Below, one piece after another: positions 28,733-40,679 of a DNA stretch of 64,000 nucleotides. The notes beneath the pieces are model-generated. The model was not told the DNA's origin. It worked only from the letters and a program-made list of their open reading frames with translations, and did not search any database. The translations under genes and the position numbers were made by a program. Within the stretch, counting starts at the first letter, position 1, and each line of letters opens with the position of its first letter. Source of the DNA: Pantoea sp. alder81 (GTDB taxonomy: Bacteria > Pseudomonadota > Gammaproteobacteria > Enterobacterales > Enterobacteriaceae); NCBI RefSeq assembly GCF_020179835.1, contig NZ_JAIUDA010000008.1:62001-126000 (forward strand). Reading direction: 5' to 3'.

Positions 28733-29596
28733 ATGTTGATTTCAATGAAAGAGATGTTGGCACCGACTCGTGAACACCGCTACGCCATCGGCGCATTTAA
28801 CGTGGCAGACAGCTGCTTTATCCGTGCCGTGGTGGAGGAAGCCGAAGCCACCAACACCCCGGCGATCATCTCGATTCACCCGAGTGAACTGGAGTTCGTC
28901 ACCGATGAGTTCTTTGGCTATGTGCGTGAACGCACGCTGAAGAGCAAAGTGCCTTTCACCATCCACCTCGATCACGGCGCATCGATTGCGCAGGTGCTGC
29001 GCGCCATCCAATGTGGATTTACGTCGGTGATGATCGACGGATCGCTGCTGCCGTATGAAGAGAACGTGGCACTGACCAAAGAAGTAGTGAAACTAGCACA
29101 TTCAGTGGGCGTGTCAGTGGAAGGCGAACTCGGCACCATCGGTGATACCGGCACCACCGTGGAAGGCGGCGTCAGCAAGGTGATCTATACCGAACCGGCG
29201 CAGGCGGAAGATTTTATCCAGCGCACCGGCGTCGATACCCTGGCAGTGGCGATTGGCACCGCGCACGGCATCTATCCAAAAGATATGAAACCGGAACTGC
29301 AGATGCACATCCTGAGAGACATTGCGCAGCGCACCACCATTCCGCTGGTGCTGCATGGTGGTTCAGCCAACCCGGATACGGAGATTGCCGAAGCAGTGAC
29401 GCTGGGCGTGGGCAAAATCAATATTTCCAGCGACATGAAGTACGCCTACTTCGCCAAACTGCGTGAGATTCTGGCACGTGAAACCTGGTGGGATCCAAAC
29501 GTGATTTACCCGGAAGCCATTACCGCCGCCAAAGCGGTGATTCGCTACAAGATGAATCTGTTTGGTGGATTGGGTAAAGCGAGTTTGTATCGTTGA
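28733..29596 (+). CDS. Class II ketose-bisphosphate aldolase family protein (second copy)
   Basis: A 287-residue zinc aldolase paralogue of the gene at 27605 but clearly diverged. Catalytic D80 and Zn ligands H81, H178 (GTAHGIY) and H208 (LHGGSA) are retained. The C-terminal NLFGGLGKASLYR is typical of ketose-bisphosphate aldolases found next to enterobacterial fructose-type PTS genes. GAGGA precedes the ATG at 28733 by about 9 nt. The 276-bp repeat-bearing gap separates it from the first copy. The REP-like pair at 29604-29655 follows its stop. Confidence 0.88.
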   Translation: MLISMKEMLAPTREHRYAIGAFNVADSCFIRAVVEEAEATNTPAIISIHPSELEFVTDEFFGYVRERTLKSKVPFTIHLDHGASIAQVLRAIQCGFTSVMIDGSLLPYEENVALTKEVVKLAHSVGVSVEGELGTIGDTGTTVEGGVSKVIYTEPAQAEDFIQRTGVDTLAVAIGTAHGIYPKDMKPELQMHILRDIAQRTTIPLVLHGGSANPDTEIAEAVTLGVGKINISSDMKYAYFAKLREILARETWWDPNVIYPEAITAAKAVIRYKMNLFGGLGKASLYR

Positions 29597-29603
29597 TTCT
29601 CCT

Positions 29604-29655
29604 GGTGCGCATCAATACGCACCGAACAAACGTAAGGTCGCCATTTATGGCGACC
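29604..29655. repeat. REP-like palindrome pair after the second aldolase gene
   Basis: GGTGCGCAT-CA-ATACGCACC (29604-29623, one mismatch) is followed by GTAA-GGTCGCCAT-TT-ATGGCGACC (29636-29655, perfect). The second is trailed by a run of six T (29662-29667) and may also terminate aldolase transcription. The pair repeats the association seen at 19026-19101 and 28473-28544. Confidence 0.7.
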
Positions 29656-29665
29656 TGGTCATTTT

Positions 29666-30430
29666 TTATTTGAACACACCCAGCCACTGCGAGGCGATCT
29701 GCGCATATTCGCCGGTGGCGGTGCTGAGATGCAGCCATTGATCGACGTACAGTTTCCAGCTCATATCATCACGCGGGATCATGTAAGCTTTCTCACCGTA
29801 TTGCATCGGCTTATCCGGATTGATGGCGCAAAGCGTCGGGTAATGCTTCATCTGGAACAGCGCTTCGGACGCATCAGTGATCATCACATCGGCTTTCTTA
29901 TCCACCAGCTGCTGGAAAATGCCGACGTTATCGGCCAGCTGCAGCGTCGATTGCGGCAAGTGGCTATGCACAAAGGCTTCATTGGTGCCGCCAGCCGGTT
30001 CAATCACCCGCACGCTCGGCTTATTGACCTGTTCAACCGTTTGATACTTATCTTTGTCATCGCAACGCACCAGCGGGATTTTGCCATCCACACCCAGCGG
30101 CTCGGCAAACCAGGCAATCTGCTGGCGTTTTAAGGTAACGGAAACGCCACCCAACGCAATATCACACTGCTTCGCCACAAAATCATCACTCATGGTTTTC
30201 CAGGTGGTCGGCACCCATTGCACTTTCGCGCCCAGACTCGCCGCCAATGACTGCGCCATGCTGATATCCAGCCCTTCATACTGCCCATCACTGCGCAGAT
30301 AGCTGTAAGGCTTGTAATCGCCGGTGGTACAGACTTTCAGGGTTTTACTGCTACGAATTTCATCGAGGTGGGATTGCGCCTGAGCAGCGCCCGTCACCAG
30401 AAGTAATGCACTCAGTATCGCGGTTTTCAT
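29666..30430 (-). CDS. Periplasmic cyclohexadienyl dehydratase (PheC-like)
   Basis: A 254-residue exported protein with the solute-binding protein type 3 fold. The signal peptide ends at AAQAQS. Its sequence follows Pseudomonas PheC rather than amino-acid binding proteins: TTGDYKPYSYL, GGTNEAF, DNVGIFQQLVDKKADVM, the catalytic-Glu segment MITDASEALFQ and KAYMIPRDD with VDQWLHLS. PheC converts prephenate or arogenate to phenylpyruvate or phenylalanine in the periplasm. A true ABC binding protein without permease genes is the alternative, but no transporter is adjacent. It is monocistronic and convergent with the second aldolase gene. Confidence 0.75.
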   Translation of the reverse strand: MKTAILSALLLVTGAAQAQSHLDEIRSSKTLKVCTTGDYKPYSYLRSDGQYEGLDISMAQSLAASLGAKVQWVPTTWKTMSDDFVAKQCDIALGGVSVTLKRQQIAWFAEPLGVDGKIPLVRCDDKDKYQTVEQVNKPSVRVIEPAGGTNEAFVHSHLPQSTLQLADNVGIFQQLVDKKADVMITDASEALFQMKHYPTLCAINPDKPMQYGEKAYMIPRDDMSWKLYVDQWLHLSTATGEYAQIASQWLGVFK

Positions 30431-30593
30431 GGGTTCTTCTTTTATATGTTGATGTTGGTTTACGTACGGATTGTTGCATAGCCCTCCGCATTATTGCTTT
30501 ATTAGCAAAAGTCTTGTGATCAATCACGCATTTTTCTGCCTCGCCTGCGCGCGTACAGTGTGCGCCATCAACGGGAAACGGAGCGAATCATCC

Positions 30594-31175
30594 ATGAGCA
30601 ATATTTTAATCATCGACGGCGGTAAAACCTTTGCCCACTCGAAAGGCGAACTGAATCACACCCTCACTGACGTGGCGGCCAGCCAACTGCGCGATCTGGG
30701 CCATAACGTGGTTGTCACCCTTGCTGACAGCGACTACAACGTGGCAGAAGAAGTGCAGAAATATCTCGACAGCGATGTAGTGATCTATCAGATGCCAGGT
30801 TGGTGGATGGGCGAACCGTGGACGGTTAAAAAGTACATTGATGACGTGTTCACCGAAGGCCACGGTTCACTGTATGCCAGTGACGGCCGCAGCCGCAGCG
30901 ATGCGGGCAAGAAATACGGTTCGGGCGGTCTGATTCAGGGCAAAAAGTATATGTTGTCGCTGACATGGAATGCGCCACTGGAAGCGTTTAACGACCCTGA
31001 GCAGTTCTTTGAAGGCGTCGGCGTTGACGGTCTGTATCTGCACTTCCACAAAGCTAACCAGTTCCTCGGCATGGAAGCTTTGCCGACCTTTATCTGTAAT
31101 GATGTGATCAAGATGCCGGACGTGCCGCGCGATATTGAACGTTATCGGACTCATCTCAGCCAGATTTTTGCTTAA
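30594..31175 (+). CDS. mdaB: NADPH:quinone oxidoreductase MdaB
   Basis: A 193-residue flavodoxin-fold FAD enzyme that reduces quinones by two electrons and limits oxidative stress. It matches E. coli MdaB throughout: ADSDYNV, VVIYQMPGWWMGEPWTVKKY, GKKYMLSLTWNAPLEAF, FHKANQFLGMEALPTF. The ATG at 30594 has GGAG 10 nt upstream; the open frame extends to 30471 without homology. Followed after 31 nt by ygiN, whose product reoxidises the quinol. Confidence 0.95.
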   Translation: MSNILIIDGGKTFAHSKGELNHTLTDVAASQLRDLGHNVVVTLADSDYNVAEEVQKYLDSDVVIYQMPGWWMGEPWTVKKYIDDVFTEGHGSLYASDGRSRSDAGKKYGSGGLIQGKKYMLSLTWNAPLEAFNDPEQFFEGVGVDGLYLHFHKANQFLGMEALPTFICNDVIKMPDVPRDIERYRTHLSQIFA

Positions 31176-31206
31176 CTGTAAGCACACCGGGAAAAGAGGA
31201 AGCGCT

Positions 31207-31515
31207 ATGTTAACTGTTGTTGCAGAAATTTGTGTCAAACCAGGTCGTCGCCATGTGGTACTGGATGCCATCAATAAGCTGATCCCTACCGTACTGGAAG
31301 AGGAAGGTTGCCATCAGTACGATGCGCTGGTCGATCATCAGGCGCAGGTGCCGTGGAAGCAGAACTCACCGGATTCCATTTTCATGCTGGAACAGTGGGA
31401 ATCGCTACGCCACCTTGAACAGCATCAGCAGATGCCGCACATGGATGCGCACCGCGCCATCATTAAAGATGATGTAGTGGATGTGAAAATCCTGGTATTA
31501 GAGCCGGTTCGCTAA
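31207..31515 (+). CDS. ygiN: Quinol monooxygenase YgiN
   Basis: A 102-residue ferredoxin-like ABM-domain protein that acts as a dimer. E. coli YgiN oxidises menadiol back to menadione, forming a quinone cycle with MdaB. Family features are EEEGCHQYDALVDH, IFMLEQWES and the closing DVVDVKILVLEPV. Same operon as mdaB, and the terminator at 31522-31545 follows. Confidence 0.93.
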   Translation: MLTVVAEICVKPGRRHVVLDAINKLIPTVLEEEGCHQYDALVDHQAQVPWKQNSPDSIFMLEQWESLRHLEQHQQMPHMDAHRAIIKDDVVDVKILVLEPVR

Positions 31516-31521
31516 ACACCC

Positions 31522-31545
31522 AAGCCTCTGCCTGTGCAGGGGCTT
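31522..31545 (+). terminator. Terminator of mdaB-ygiN
   Basis: AAGCCTCTGC pairs with GCAGGGGCTT (10 bp with one T-G pair, loop CTGT) and runs into six T in all. It ends just before the stop of the convergent LysR gene. Confidence 0.8.
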
Positions 31546-31547
31546 TT

Positions 31548-32447
31548 TTATAACAGGCGATCTTGTTCTATCTTCTCGCGCAGAAAATCGAGAAAACAGG
31601 TAATGCGTGAGGTCAGAGATTGATTGCGGTAATACACGGCGTGAATCGGCAGGCGCAATTCACGCGTTTCCTGCTCTAACACCTGCACCAAATCCCCCCG
31701 CGCACGATCTTCCCGACTGACAAAATCAGACAAGCGCGCAATACCCTGTCCGGCTAACGCCAACTGGCGAAGCGTCTCGCCGCTGGATGCCGACAGCGTG
31801 GGCTTAATCTGCAAATACTCACCCTCACTTTGCCAAACAGGCCAGACATTGTGTGCATCCAACTGGCTGAAACCGAGCAGTTGATGGGCGGCTAACGCCT
31901 CTACCGTTGCAGGCTCGCCATGCTGTTGAAGATAAGCCGGACTGGCCACTAAGCGCGTGGCACTGCTGCCCAGCACGCGGGCGCGCAGCGTGGAATCACG
32001 AAGCTCTCCGACGCGAATCGCGATGTCGGTCTGCTGCTCCAGCAGATCGATCATGATGTCGTCGGTGTTCAGCTCCAGCTGAATCAGCGGATAGCGCTGA
32101 CGAAACTCCGCCACCAGCGGCACAATCACGTGCAGCATAAACGGGGCGTTGGCATTAACGCGCAATCTGCCTGAAGGAATGTCGCGACGCTGGGCGATTT
32201 GCTCTTCGGCTAATTCCACCGACGAGAGGATCTGCCGCGCATGATCGAGGAAGATCAGTCCTTCCTCGGTGAGCGCGAGACGCCGCGTGGTGCGGTGCAT
32301 CAGGGTCGTTTGTAACTTACTTTCGAGGCGGCTCAGTGCCCGACTGATGCCTGAGCTGGTTTGATCGAGTTGCTCTGCAGCAGCGGTAATCGATCCGCTG
32401 TCCACCACCGCCACCCAGGCGCGCAGCTCTTCCAGTGTGATTTTCAC
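31548..32447 (-). CDS. LysR-family transcription regulator
   Basis: A 299-residue regulator with an N-terminal winged HTH (DSGSITAAAEQLDQTSSGISRALSRLE) and a C-terminal effector domain. Closest in character to the DsdC/AaeR-like CrgA subgroup that often controls neighbouring redox genes. The GTG at 32447 is chosen because GGAG lies 8 nt upstream; the frame extends to 32480. It is downstream of parE on the same strand and convergent to mdaB-ygiN. Its target is unknown; mdaB-ygiN is a candidate. Confidence 0.85.
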   Translation of the reverse strand: MKITLEELRAWVAVVDSGSITAAAEQLDQTSSGISRALSRLESKLQTTLMHRTTRRLALTEEGLIFLDHARQILSSVELAEEQIAQRRDIPSGRLRVNANAPFMLHVIVPLVAEFRQRYPLIQLELNTDDIMIDLLEQQTDIAIRVGELRDSTLRARVLGSSATRLVASPAYLQQHGEPATVEALAAHQLLGFSQLDAHNVWPVWQSEGEYLQIKPTLSASSGETLRQLALAGQGIARLSDFVSREDRARGDLVQVLEQETRELRLPIHAVYYRNQSLTSRITCFLDFLREKIEQDRLL

Positions 32448-32480
32448 GTTCTGTTCTCCGGGGCTCGCCCTAAATAACAA

Positions 32481-32498
32481 AGGACGCCGTAGCGTCCT
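32481..32498 (-). terminator. parE terminator
   Basis: AGGACGC-CGTA-GCGTCCT makes a 7-bp stem 7 nt after the parE stop, followed on the minus strand by TTTGTTATTT. Confidence 0.65.
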
Positions 32499-32504
32499 CT
32501 GTGA

Positions 32505-35029
<2,525 letters not shown>

Positions 35030-35032
35030 TGC

Positions 35033-35860
35033 TTAGTAACCTTCGGAATCGAGATCGGGACGGAACAGATTGCTTTGCAGTCGATTCACTTCGGTCTCCA
35101 GCACGCCGTCGGCTTTGAGGGTTAACCAGCGCCAACCCGGTGCCACGTCATCAATGGCGAAGTTGGTGCAATGCGGTTTGAATTGTACGCAGGTCGAAGG
35201 AGAAGCCAGCACGCGACGGCCATGCCAGTCGAGATCCAGCTCCTGATGAATGTGGCCACATACCAGATTACGCGCACGCGGGAAGTGTTGCAGCACCACT
35301 TCTAATTGATGGGGATTGCGCAGGCTGTGCTGATCCAGCCAGGTACAGCCGGAAGCAAGCGGATGATGGTGCAGCAGCACCAGCGTATGGCGCTCAGGAT
35401 GCTTGCGCAGGGCTTTATCCAGCCACTCCAGCTGATACTCGCTCAACATGCCATGCGGCACACCAAAGACCTGGCTATCCAGCAGCACCAACTGCCAGTG
35501 TTCACCCAGCAGCACATGTTTATCCGCAGCGATGCCAGCATCGGCGAGCGTATTCACCATGGCGGGTTGAAAATCGTGATTACCCGGCAGCCAGACACAC
35601 GGCTTCGGCAGGCGTGTAATGCCCGCTACAAAGTGTTGATAAGCTTCGACGGTGTGATCCTGGGCGAGATCGCCAGTGGCGATAATCAAATCATAATCGC
35701 GCTGTTGCGCCATGATGGCGTCCAGCACCGCATCAAAACTCGACCAGGTATTTACCCCAAGCAGCGATTGATGTTTTCCTGCAAAAAGATGGGTATCCGT
35801 GATTTGTAAAATCCTGATATCGGCCCCATTTGCCGCAGGAAGAGTAAGCAGGCTATCCAA
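35033..35860 (-). CDS. cpdA: 3',5'-cyclic AMP phosphodiesterase CpdA
   Basis: A 275-residue metallophosphoesterase that hydrolyses cAMP and so tunes CRP activity. Metal motifs are in order: DTHLF, GDLAQD, GNHDFQPAM, LLHHHPL and GHIHQELDLDW. The start is TTG at 35860 with AAGGA 6 nt upstream, and the protein aligns with E. coli from the first residue (MDSLLTLP). Same operon as yqiB and yqiA. Confidence 0.95.
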   Translation of the reverse strand: MDSLLTLPAANGADIRILQITDTHLFAGKHQSLLGVNTWSSFDAVLDAIMAQQRDYDLIIATGDLAQDHTVEAYQHFVAGITRLPKPCVWLPGNHDFQPAMVNTLADAGIAADKHVLLGEHWQLVLLDSQVFGVPHGMLSEYQLEWLDKALRKHPERHTLVLLHHHPLASGCTWLDQHSLRNPHQLEVVLQHFPRARNLVCGHIHQELDLDWHGRRVLASPSTCVQFKPHCTNFAIDDVAPGWRWLTLKADGVLETEVNRLQSNLFRPDLDSEGY

Positions 35861-35897
35861 AGCGTTTCCTTTCTCTCCACGCCATAGTTGTATGCTA

Positions 35898-36323
35898 TCA
35901 GCAGACCGGCACAGCTACTGCACCGTGCGCCAGACAATAGCGCAACCAATCTGCAAGAAACTGGTTAATCTGATGTTTTTCATCGCGCTGATGCAGTTTT
36001 TTATTAGGGTAATCATAGCGCGCTTTGAAACGATAGATCTGCTGAGTGGAACACACTTCAGCGACCATCGCATCATGGTACAGCCGAACGGACATGGATG
36101 GCAGACTCCAGTAACTCACTGCCGGAGCCACCTGGCGAATCTCCACCAGCGTGGTATAACGCGTCGACTCCTGAATAGTCAGCTGATAACGAGCGCCGCT
36201 CACCTGATAAACCACCGACTCGCCTGCCTCGTCATTACGCGGCAGCAGGCGACGCAGCTGGGCGAAATTGGTTTCGCACAGACGCATCATTTCGGGAAAG
36301 TCAGGGGTATAGCGCTGTTTCAT
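35898..36323 (-). CDS. yqiB: DUF1249 protein YqiB
   Basis: A 141-residue cytoplasmic protein of unknown function conserved in Enterobacterales. It starts [20 protein letters not shown] and contains [26 protein letters not shown]. The ATG at 36323 overlaps the nudF TGA as ATGA, so an upstream in-frame ATG at 36335 is not preferred. Always found between nudF and cpdA. Confidence 0.9.
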   Translation of the reverse strand: MKQRYTPDFPEMMRLCETNFAQLRRLLPRNDEAGESVVYQVSGARYQLTIQESTRYTTLVEIRQVAPAVSYWSLPSMSVRLYHDAMVAEVCSTQQIYRFKARYDYPNKKLHQRDEKHQINQFLADWLRYCLAHGAVAVPVC

Positions 36324-36958
36324 TTTAGCTTCCACTCTTGTCGTAGTTTTTCATGGTGCAACGCCAGCCATTGCAGAGCGATGACAGATGCCGCGTTATC
36401 AATAATCCCCTCTTCCACCCAGCGATAAGCCTGTTCGCGGCTCACCACATGGACAAGAATATCCTCATTCTCTTCCTCCAGCCCGTGATTTCCCTCTGCC
36501 AGGCTGGCATCCACTTCGCCCACCAGCACCGACAAACGTTCAGACGTTCCGCCAGGGCTGGCTAAGTAATTCACTATCGGTTTGACGCGCCCCACCTTGA
36601 GGCCCGCTTCTTCTACTGCTTCACGTCGCGCCACATCTTCCGGCGTTTCACCGGGTTCAATGATACCGGCCACCATTTCCAGCAGCCAGGGCGTTGGGCT
36701 GGAATCATAAGCCGGGATGCGGATCTGTTCGATCAGCACCACTTCGTCGCGTAAGGGATCATAGGGTAGCAGCACGGCGGCGTGTCCGCGCTCAAAAACT
36801 TCGCGTACCACTTCACCGCTCATCTCACCATTAAAGCGGCGATGACGGAAACGGTAGCGGACGATGGAAAAAAAACCATCGTAGCGTGTATCGCGTGCAA
36901 TAATTTCTACATCGTTTTTTGTGAAAGTCACAGGGGATTTTTTTTCACTCGCCATCAT
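36320..36958 (-). CDS. nudF: ADP-ribose pyrophosphatase
   Basis: A 212-residue Nudix hydrolase that splits ADP-ribose to AMP and ribose-5-phosphate. The Nudix box lies in [23 protein letters not shown] with REAVEEAG intact. Start at one of two adjacent ATGs (36958, 36955) behind AAGGA; the frame extends to 37000 without homology. It is the first gene of nudF-yqiB-cpdA-yqiA-parE and divergent from tolC. Confidence 0.94.
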   Translation of the reverse strand: MMASEKKSPVTFTKNDVEIIARDTRYDGFFSIVRYRFRHRRFNGEMSGEVVREVFERGHAAVLLPYDPLRDEVVLIEQIRIPAYDSSPTPWLLEMVAGIIEPGETPEDVARREAVEEAGLKVGRVKPIVNYLASPGGTSERLSVLVGEVDASLAEGNHGLEEENEDILVHVVSREQAYRWVEEGIIDNAASVIALQWLALHHEKLRQEWKLK

Positions 36959-37167
36959 CTGGTTCCTTATGCAGATTGGGATGGAGCGAAGAAAAGCCAA
37001 ACCTGGTGCTCCGTCCGAGTGGTTCTTTCTGAATTATTTACGTAAATTAGGGGAAGAAGGCACGTTCAGCCAACTTATCTCTGACGCCGCCTCTGTAGAA
37101 TCGGCGATTATTTTTTGGCTTACCTGCAGCACTACCAGTGCAATTTGCTGCAACAAAAGGAATGCAA

Positions 37168-38640
37168 ATGAAAAAACTGCTCCCACTTTTTATTGGGTTG
37201 AGCCTGGGCGGGTTTAGCCTTGCCAGCCAGGCAGAGAACCTGTTGCAGGTTTACCAGCAGGCGCGCCTTAGCAACCCGGATCTGCGTGCTTCAGCCGCTG
37301 ACCGTGATGCAGCCTTTGAGAAAATTAACGAAGCGCGTAGCCCTTTACTGCCACAGTTAGGTCTGGGCGCAGATTATACCTATAACAACGGCTACCGTGA
37401 CAGCAGCGGTCTTCATTCCAACACGACCAGCGCTTCACTGCAATTAACACAAACCATTTTCGATATGTCGAAATGGCGTGCGCTGTCACTGCAGGAAAAA
37501 ACCGCCGGGATTCAGGATGTCACCTATCAGGTTGCACAACAGGATCTGATTCTGAATACCGCAACTGCGTATTTCAACGTGTTGAAGGCGATTGATACCC
37601 TTTCTTACACAGAAGCGCAGAAACAATCGATCTACCGTGAACTGGATCAAACCACCCAACGCTTCAACGTGGGCCTGGTGGCGATCACTGACGTGCAGAA
37701 CGCCCGTGCGCAGTACGACAGCGTGTTGGCTAACGAAGTGACCGCGCGCAATAACCTTGATAACGCGGTGGAATCGCTGCGTCAGATCACCGGTATGGAT
37801 TACCTGGCACTGGCGTCACTGAATATCGATCGTTTTAAAACCGCACGTCCTGATGCCGTTGCAACGCTGTTGAAACAGGCGGAAAGCCGCAACCTCAACC
37901 TGTTATCTGCACGTTTGAGCCAGGATCTGGCGCGCGAGCAGATTCGCTCTGCGGAAACCGGCCATATGCCAACGCTGGATCTGACTGCCTCCACCGGTAT
38001 GTCTAACAGCAAATATGGCGGTAGCCGTGCGAACCAGAGTTCTGGCACCACGGATTCCATCACTGGTTCTAACCAGGTTGGCCTGAGCTTCACCATGCCA
38101 CTGTACAGCGGTGGTTCGGTGACCTCGCAGGTGAAACAGGCGCAGTACAACTTTGTCGCCGCCAGCGAGCAGCTGGAAGGTGCACATCGTAGTGCGATCC
38201 AGACCGTGCGTTCTTCCTTCAACAACGTCAATGCGTCGATCAGCAGCATTGATGCTTACAAGCAGGCCGTTGTCTCTGCACAGAGCTCATTGGATGCAAT
38301 GGAAGCCGGTTATCAGGTGGGTACCCGTACCATCGTTGATGTGCTGGATGCGACCACGACTCTGTTCAACTCCAAACAGCAGCTTTCTGATGCGCGTTAC
38401 AGCTACCTGATCAACCAGCTGAACATCAAATATGCGCTGGGTACGCTGAATGAGCAGGATCTGCAATTGCTGAACAGCTCGCTGGGCAAAGAAATCACCA
38501 CTGCACCTGAAATGGTCGCGCCGGAGAACAGCCAGCAGGCTTCACGTGTGGATAATGGTCCGAAAACCACTGCCCCGTCAGCCGCTGCGAAAGCACGCCC
38601 GGCTGCCGCTCACAGCAGCGGAAATCCTTTCGGTAATTAA
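37168..38640 (+). CDS. tolC: Outer-membrane efflux channel TolC
   Basis: A 490-residue outer-membrane channel-tunnel, a trimer shared by RND and other efflux pumps and type I secretion. The signal peptide ends ASQAEN. Two structural repeats are visible, each with the coiled-coil segments (LQEKTAGIQDVTYQVAQQDL, then AIQTVRSSFNNVNASISSI). The ATG at 37168 is preferred over that at 37162 by AAGGA spacing. The terminator at 38646-38668 follows the stop. Confidence 0.96.
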   Translation: MKKLLPLFIGLSLGGFSLASQAENLLQVYQQARLSNPDLRASAADRDAAFEKINEARSPLLPQLGLGADYTYNNGYRDSSGLHSNTTSASLQLTQTIFDMSKWRALSLQEKTAGIQDVTYQVAQQDLILNTATAYFNVLKAIDTLSYTEAQKQSIYRELDQTTQRFNVGLVAITDVQNARAQYDSVLANEVTARNNLDNAVESLRQITGMDYLALASLNIDRFKTARPDAVATLLKQAESRNLNLLSARLSQDLAREQIRSAETGHMPTLDLTASTGMSNSKYGGSRANQSSGTTDSITGSNQVGLSFTMPLYSGGSVTSQVKQAQYNFVAASEQLEGAHRSAIQTVRSSFNNVNASISSIDAYKQAVVSAQSSLDAMEAGYQVGTRTIVDVLDATTTLFNSKQQLSDARYSYLINQLNIKYALGTLNEQDLQLLNSSLGKEITTAPEMVAPENSQQASRVDNGPKTTAPSAAAKARPAAAHSSGNPFGN

Positions 38641-38645
38641 TCCCT

Positions 38646-38668
38646 AAGGGGCCGCTTGCGGCCCCTTT
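38646..38668 (+). terminator. tolC terminator
   Basis: AAGGGGCC-GCTTGC-GGCCCCTT, a perfect 8-bp stem 6 nt after the stop, followed by a short T run. Confidence 0.75.
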
Positions 38669-38780
38669 CGCATTCAAACGTATAACAACGTAAAGATCCC
38701 CCAGCCATCCGGCTTCTCGCTTCATTTTCCACCACTCATCACCTATTCTAAGCCCCACCTTTGGGCACAGGATGAAAATA

Positions 38781-39470
38781 ATGAAACGGACTAAACATAT
38801 TCGTCATGCCGCTTTTCGTAAAAGCTGGCAGGCACGCCATTTAACGCCAGTTGCACTCGCGGTGACCGCGGTGTTTATGCTGGCTGGCTGCGAACAGAGC
38901 GATGAAACTGTCTCGATGTATCAAAATGCGGATGATTGCGCGAAAGCTAACCCAAGCCAGAGCGCGCAATGTACCACTGCTTATAACGATGCGAAGAAAG
39001 AAGCCGAACGCACCGCACCGAAGTACGCTACGCGTGAAGATTGCGTTGCAGAGTTCGGTGAAAATCAGTGCCAGCAGACACCGGCTCAGGCAGGCGTAGG
39101 CACCACCAACAATGCCGAAGCGCAGCAGAGCGGTAGCTTCTGGATGCCATTGATGGCCGGTTACATGATGGGTCGTATGATGGGCGGCGGCGCGGGCTTT
39201 GCGCAGCAACCGTTGTTCTCTCCGAAAACGCCGAACAGCCCGGCTAACGGTCAGTTTGTCGATGCTTCAGGCAAAAACTACGGCACCGCAACATCAGGCC
39301 GCAGCATGAACGTGCCGAAAACGGCGATGGCGCCAAAACCGGCGACCACTTCCACCATCACCCGTGGTGGCTTCGGTGAGACCGTTGCGAAACAAAACAC
39401 CATGCAGCGCAGCAATGCCACCAGCACCAATCGCAGCAGCACTGGCAGCAGCCGCTCGATGGGAGGCTAA
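38781..39470 (+). CDS. ygiB: Putative lipoprotein YgiB (DUF1190)
   Basis: A 229-residue envelope protein of unknown function. An unusual basic N-terminus ([16 protein letters not shown]) precedes a hydrophobic segment with the lipobox-like MLAGC. Cys pairs ([26 protein letters not shown]) and the [20 protein letters not shown] stretch are family hallmarks, and the tail is Ser/Thr/Arg-rich. The ATG at 38781 has AGGA 8 nt upstream. It sits after tolC and 8 nt before ygiC. Confidence 0.92.
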   Translation: MKRTKHIRHAAFRKSWQARHLTPVALAVTAVFMLAGCEQSDETVSMYQNADDCAKANPSQSAQCTTAYNDAKKEAERTAPKYATREDCVAEFGENQCQQTPAQAGVGTTNNAEAQQSGSFWMPLMAGYMMGRMMGGGAGFAQQPLFSPKTPNSPANGQFVDASGKNYGTATSGRSMNVPKTAMAPKPATTSTITRGGFGETVAKQNTMQRSNATSTNRSSTGSSRSMGG

Positions 39471-39478
39471 GCCGCAGT

Positions 39479-40642
39479 ATGCAACGTATTGCTATCAGCG
39501 AACGCCCGGACTGGCGCGAAAAAGCCAACGAATACGGCTTCCAGTTTCACACCATGTACGGCGAACCTTACTGGTGTGAAGACGCTTATTACCAGTTCAC
39601 GCTGGCACAGGTTGAGCAATTAGAAGATACCACCGCTGAACTGCATCAGATGTGTCTGCAGGCGGTGGAAAAAGTGGTGAACAGTGATGAACTGCTCACC
39701 CGCTTCTGCATTCCTAAACATACCTGGGAATTCGTGCGTGACTCGTGGAAACTGCGCCAGCCGTCGCTCTACTCTCGTCTGGATTTAGCCTGGGACGGCA
39801 AAGGCGATGCTAAGCTGCTGGAGAACAACGCCGATACACCGACCTCTCTGTATGAAGCGGCCTTTTTCCAGTGGATCTGGCTGGAAGATCAAGCCAGGGC
39901 GGGCAACCTGCCGCAAGGGAGTGACCAGTTTAATAGCCTGCAGGAAAAGCTGATTGAGCGCTTTGCGGCGCTGCATCAGGAGCACGGTTTTAACTTGCTG
40001 CACTTTGCCTGCTGCCGTGACACCGAAGAAGATCGCGCCACCGTGCAGTACATGCAGGATTGCGCCACCGAAGCCGGTTTGCCGAACGAATTCCTCTATA
40101 TCGATGAAATTGGATTGGGTGAAAGAGGACAGTTTACCGATCAGCACGATCAGGTGATCAGCAACCTGTTTAAACTCTATCCATGGGAATTCATGCTGCG
40201 CGAAGTGTTCTCTACCAAGCTGGCCGATGCCGGTGTGCGTTGGTTAGAACCGGCGTGGAAAAGCATTATCTCGAATAAAGCGCTGCTGCCGCTGCTGTGG
40301 GAGATGTTCCCTGATCATCCCAACCTGCTGCCCGCTTACTTTGCCGATGATAAAAATGCCCCGCAAATGGACAAGTACGTGGTGAAACCGCTGTTTTCAC
40401 GTGAAGGTGCCAATATTCGCATCATCGAAAACGGTCAGGAGATCGCCAGTGCAGAAGGTCCGTACGGCGAAGAAGGGATGATCATTCAGCAGTTCTATCA
40501 ATTGCCGAAGTTCGGCGACAGCTACACCTTGATCGGTAGCTGGCTGATTGACGATCAACCTGCTGGCATCGGCATTCGTGAAGATCGCGCGCTGATCACT
40601 CAGGATCTGTCACGCTTCTACCCGCATACCTTTATCGAATAA
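39479..40642 (+). CDS. ygiC: Glutathionylspermidine synthase-family ligase YgiC
   Basis: A 387-residue ATP-grasp protein related to the synthetase half of glutathionylspermidine synthase. It lacks the amidase domain, and the product is unknown (a peptide-polyamine or similar ligation is expected). Conserved ATP-site stretches are [21 protein letters not shown] [27 protein letters not shown] and [12 protein letters not shown]. Start 8 nt after ygiB, likely translationally coupled. Confidence 0.92.
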   Translation: MQRIAISERPDWREKANEYGFQFHTMYGEPYWCEDAYYQFTLAQVEQLEDTTAELHQMCLQAVEKVVNSDELLTRFCIPKHTWEFVRDSWKLRQPSLYSRLDLAWDGKGDAKLLENNADTPTSLYEAAFFQWIWLEDQARAGNLPQGSDQFNSLQEKLIERFAALHQEHGFNLLHFACCRDTEEDRATVQYMQDCATEAGLPNEFLYIDEIGLGERGQFTDQHDQVISNLFKLYPWEFMLREVFSTKLADAGVRWLEPAWKSIISNKALLPLLWEMFPDHPNLLPAYFADDKNAPQMDKYVVKPLFSREGANIRIIENGQEIASAEGPYGEEGMIIQQFYQLPKFGDSYTLIGSWLIDDQPAGIGIREDRALITQDLSRFYPHTFIE

Positions 40643-40649
40643 ATTCTGT

Positions 40650-40672
40650 GCCGCCCGTGAGACACGGGCGGC
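40650..40672. terminator. Hairpin between ygiC and ygiD
   Basis: GCCGCCCGTG and CACGGGCGGC form a perfect 10-bp stem with a 3-nt loop between the two convergent genes. No clear T tract on either side. Confidence 0.6.
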
Positions 40673-40679
40673 CAGCGCG

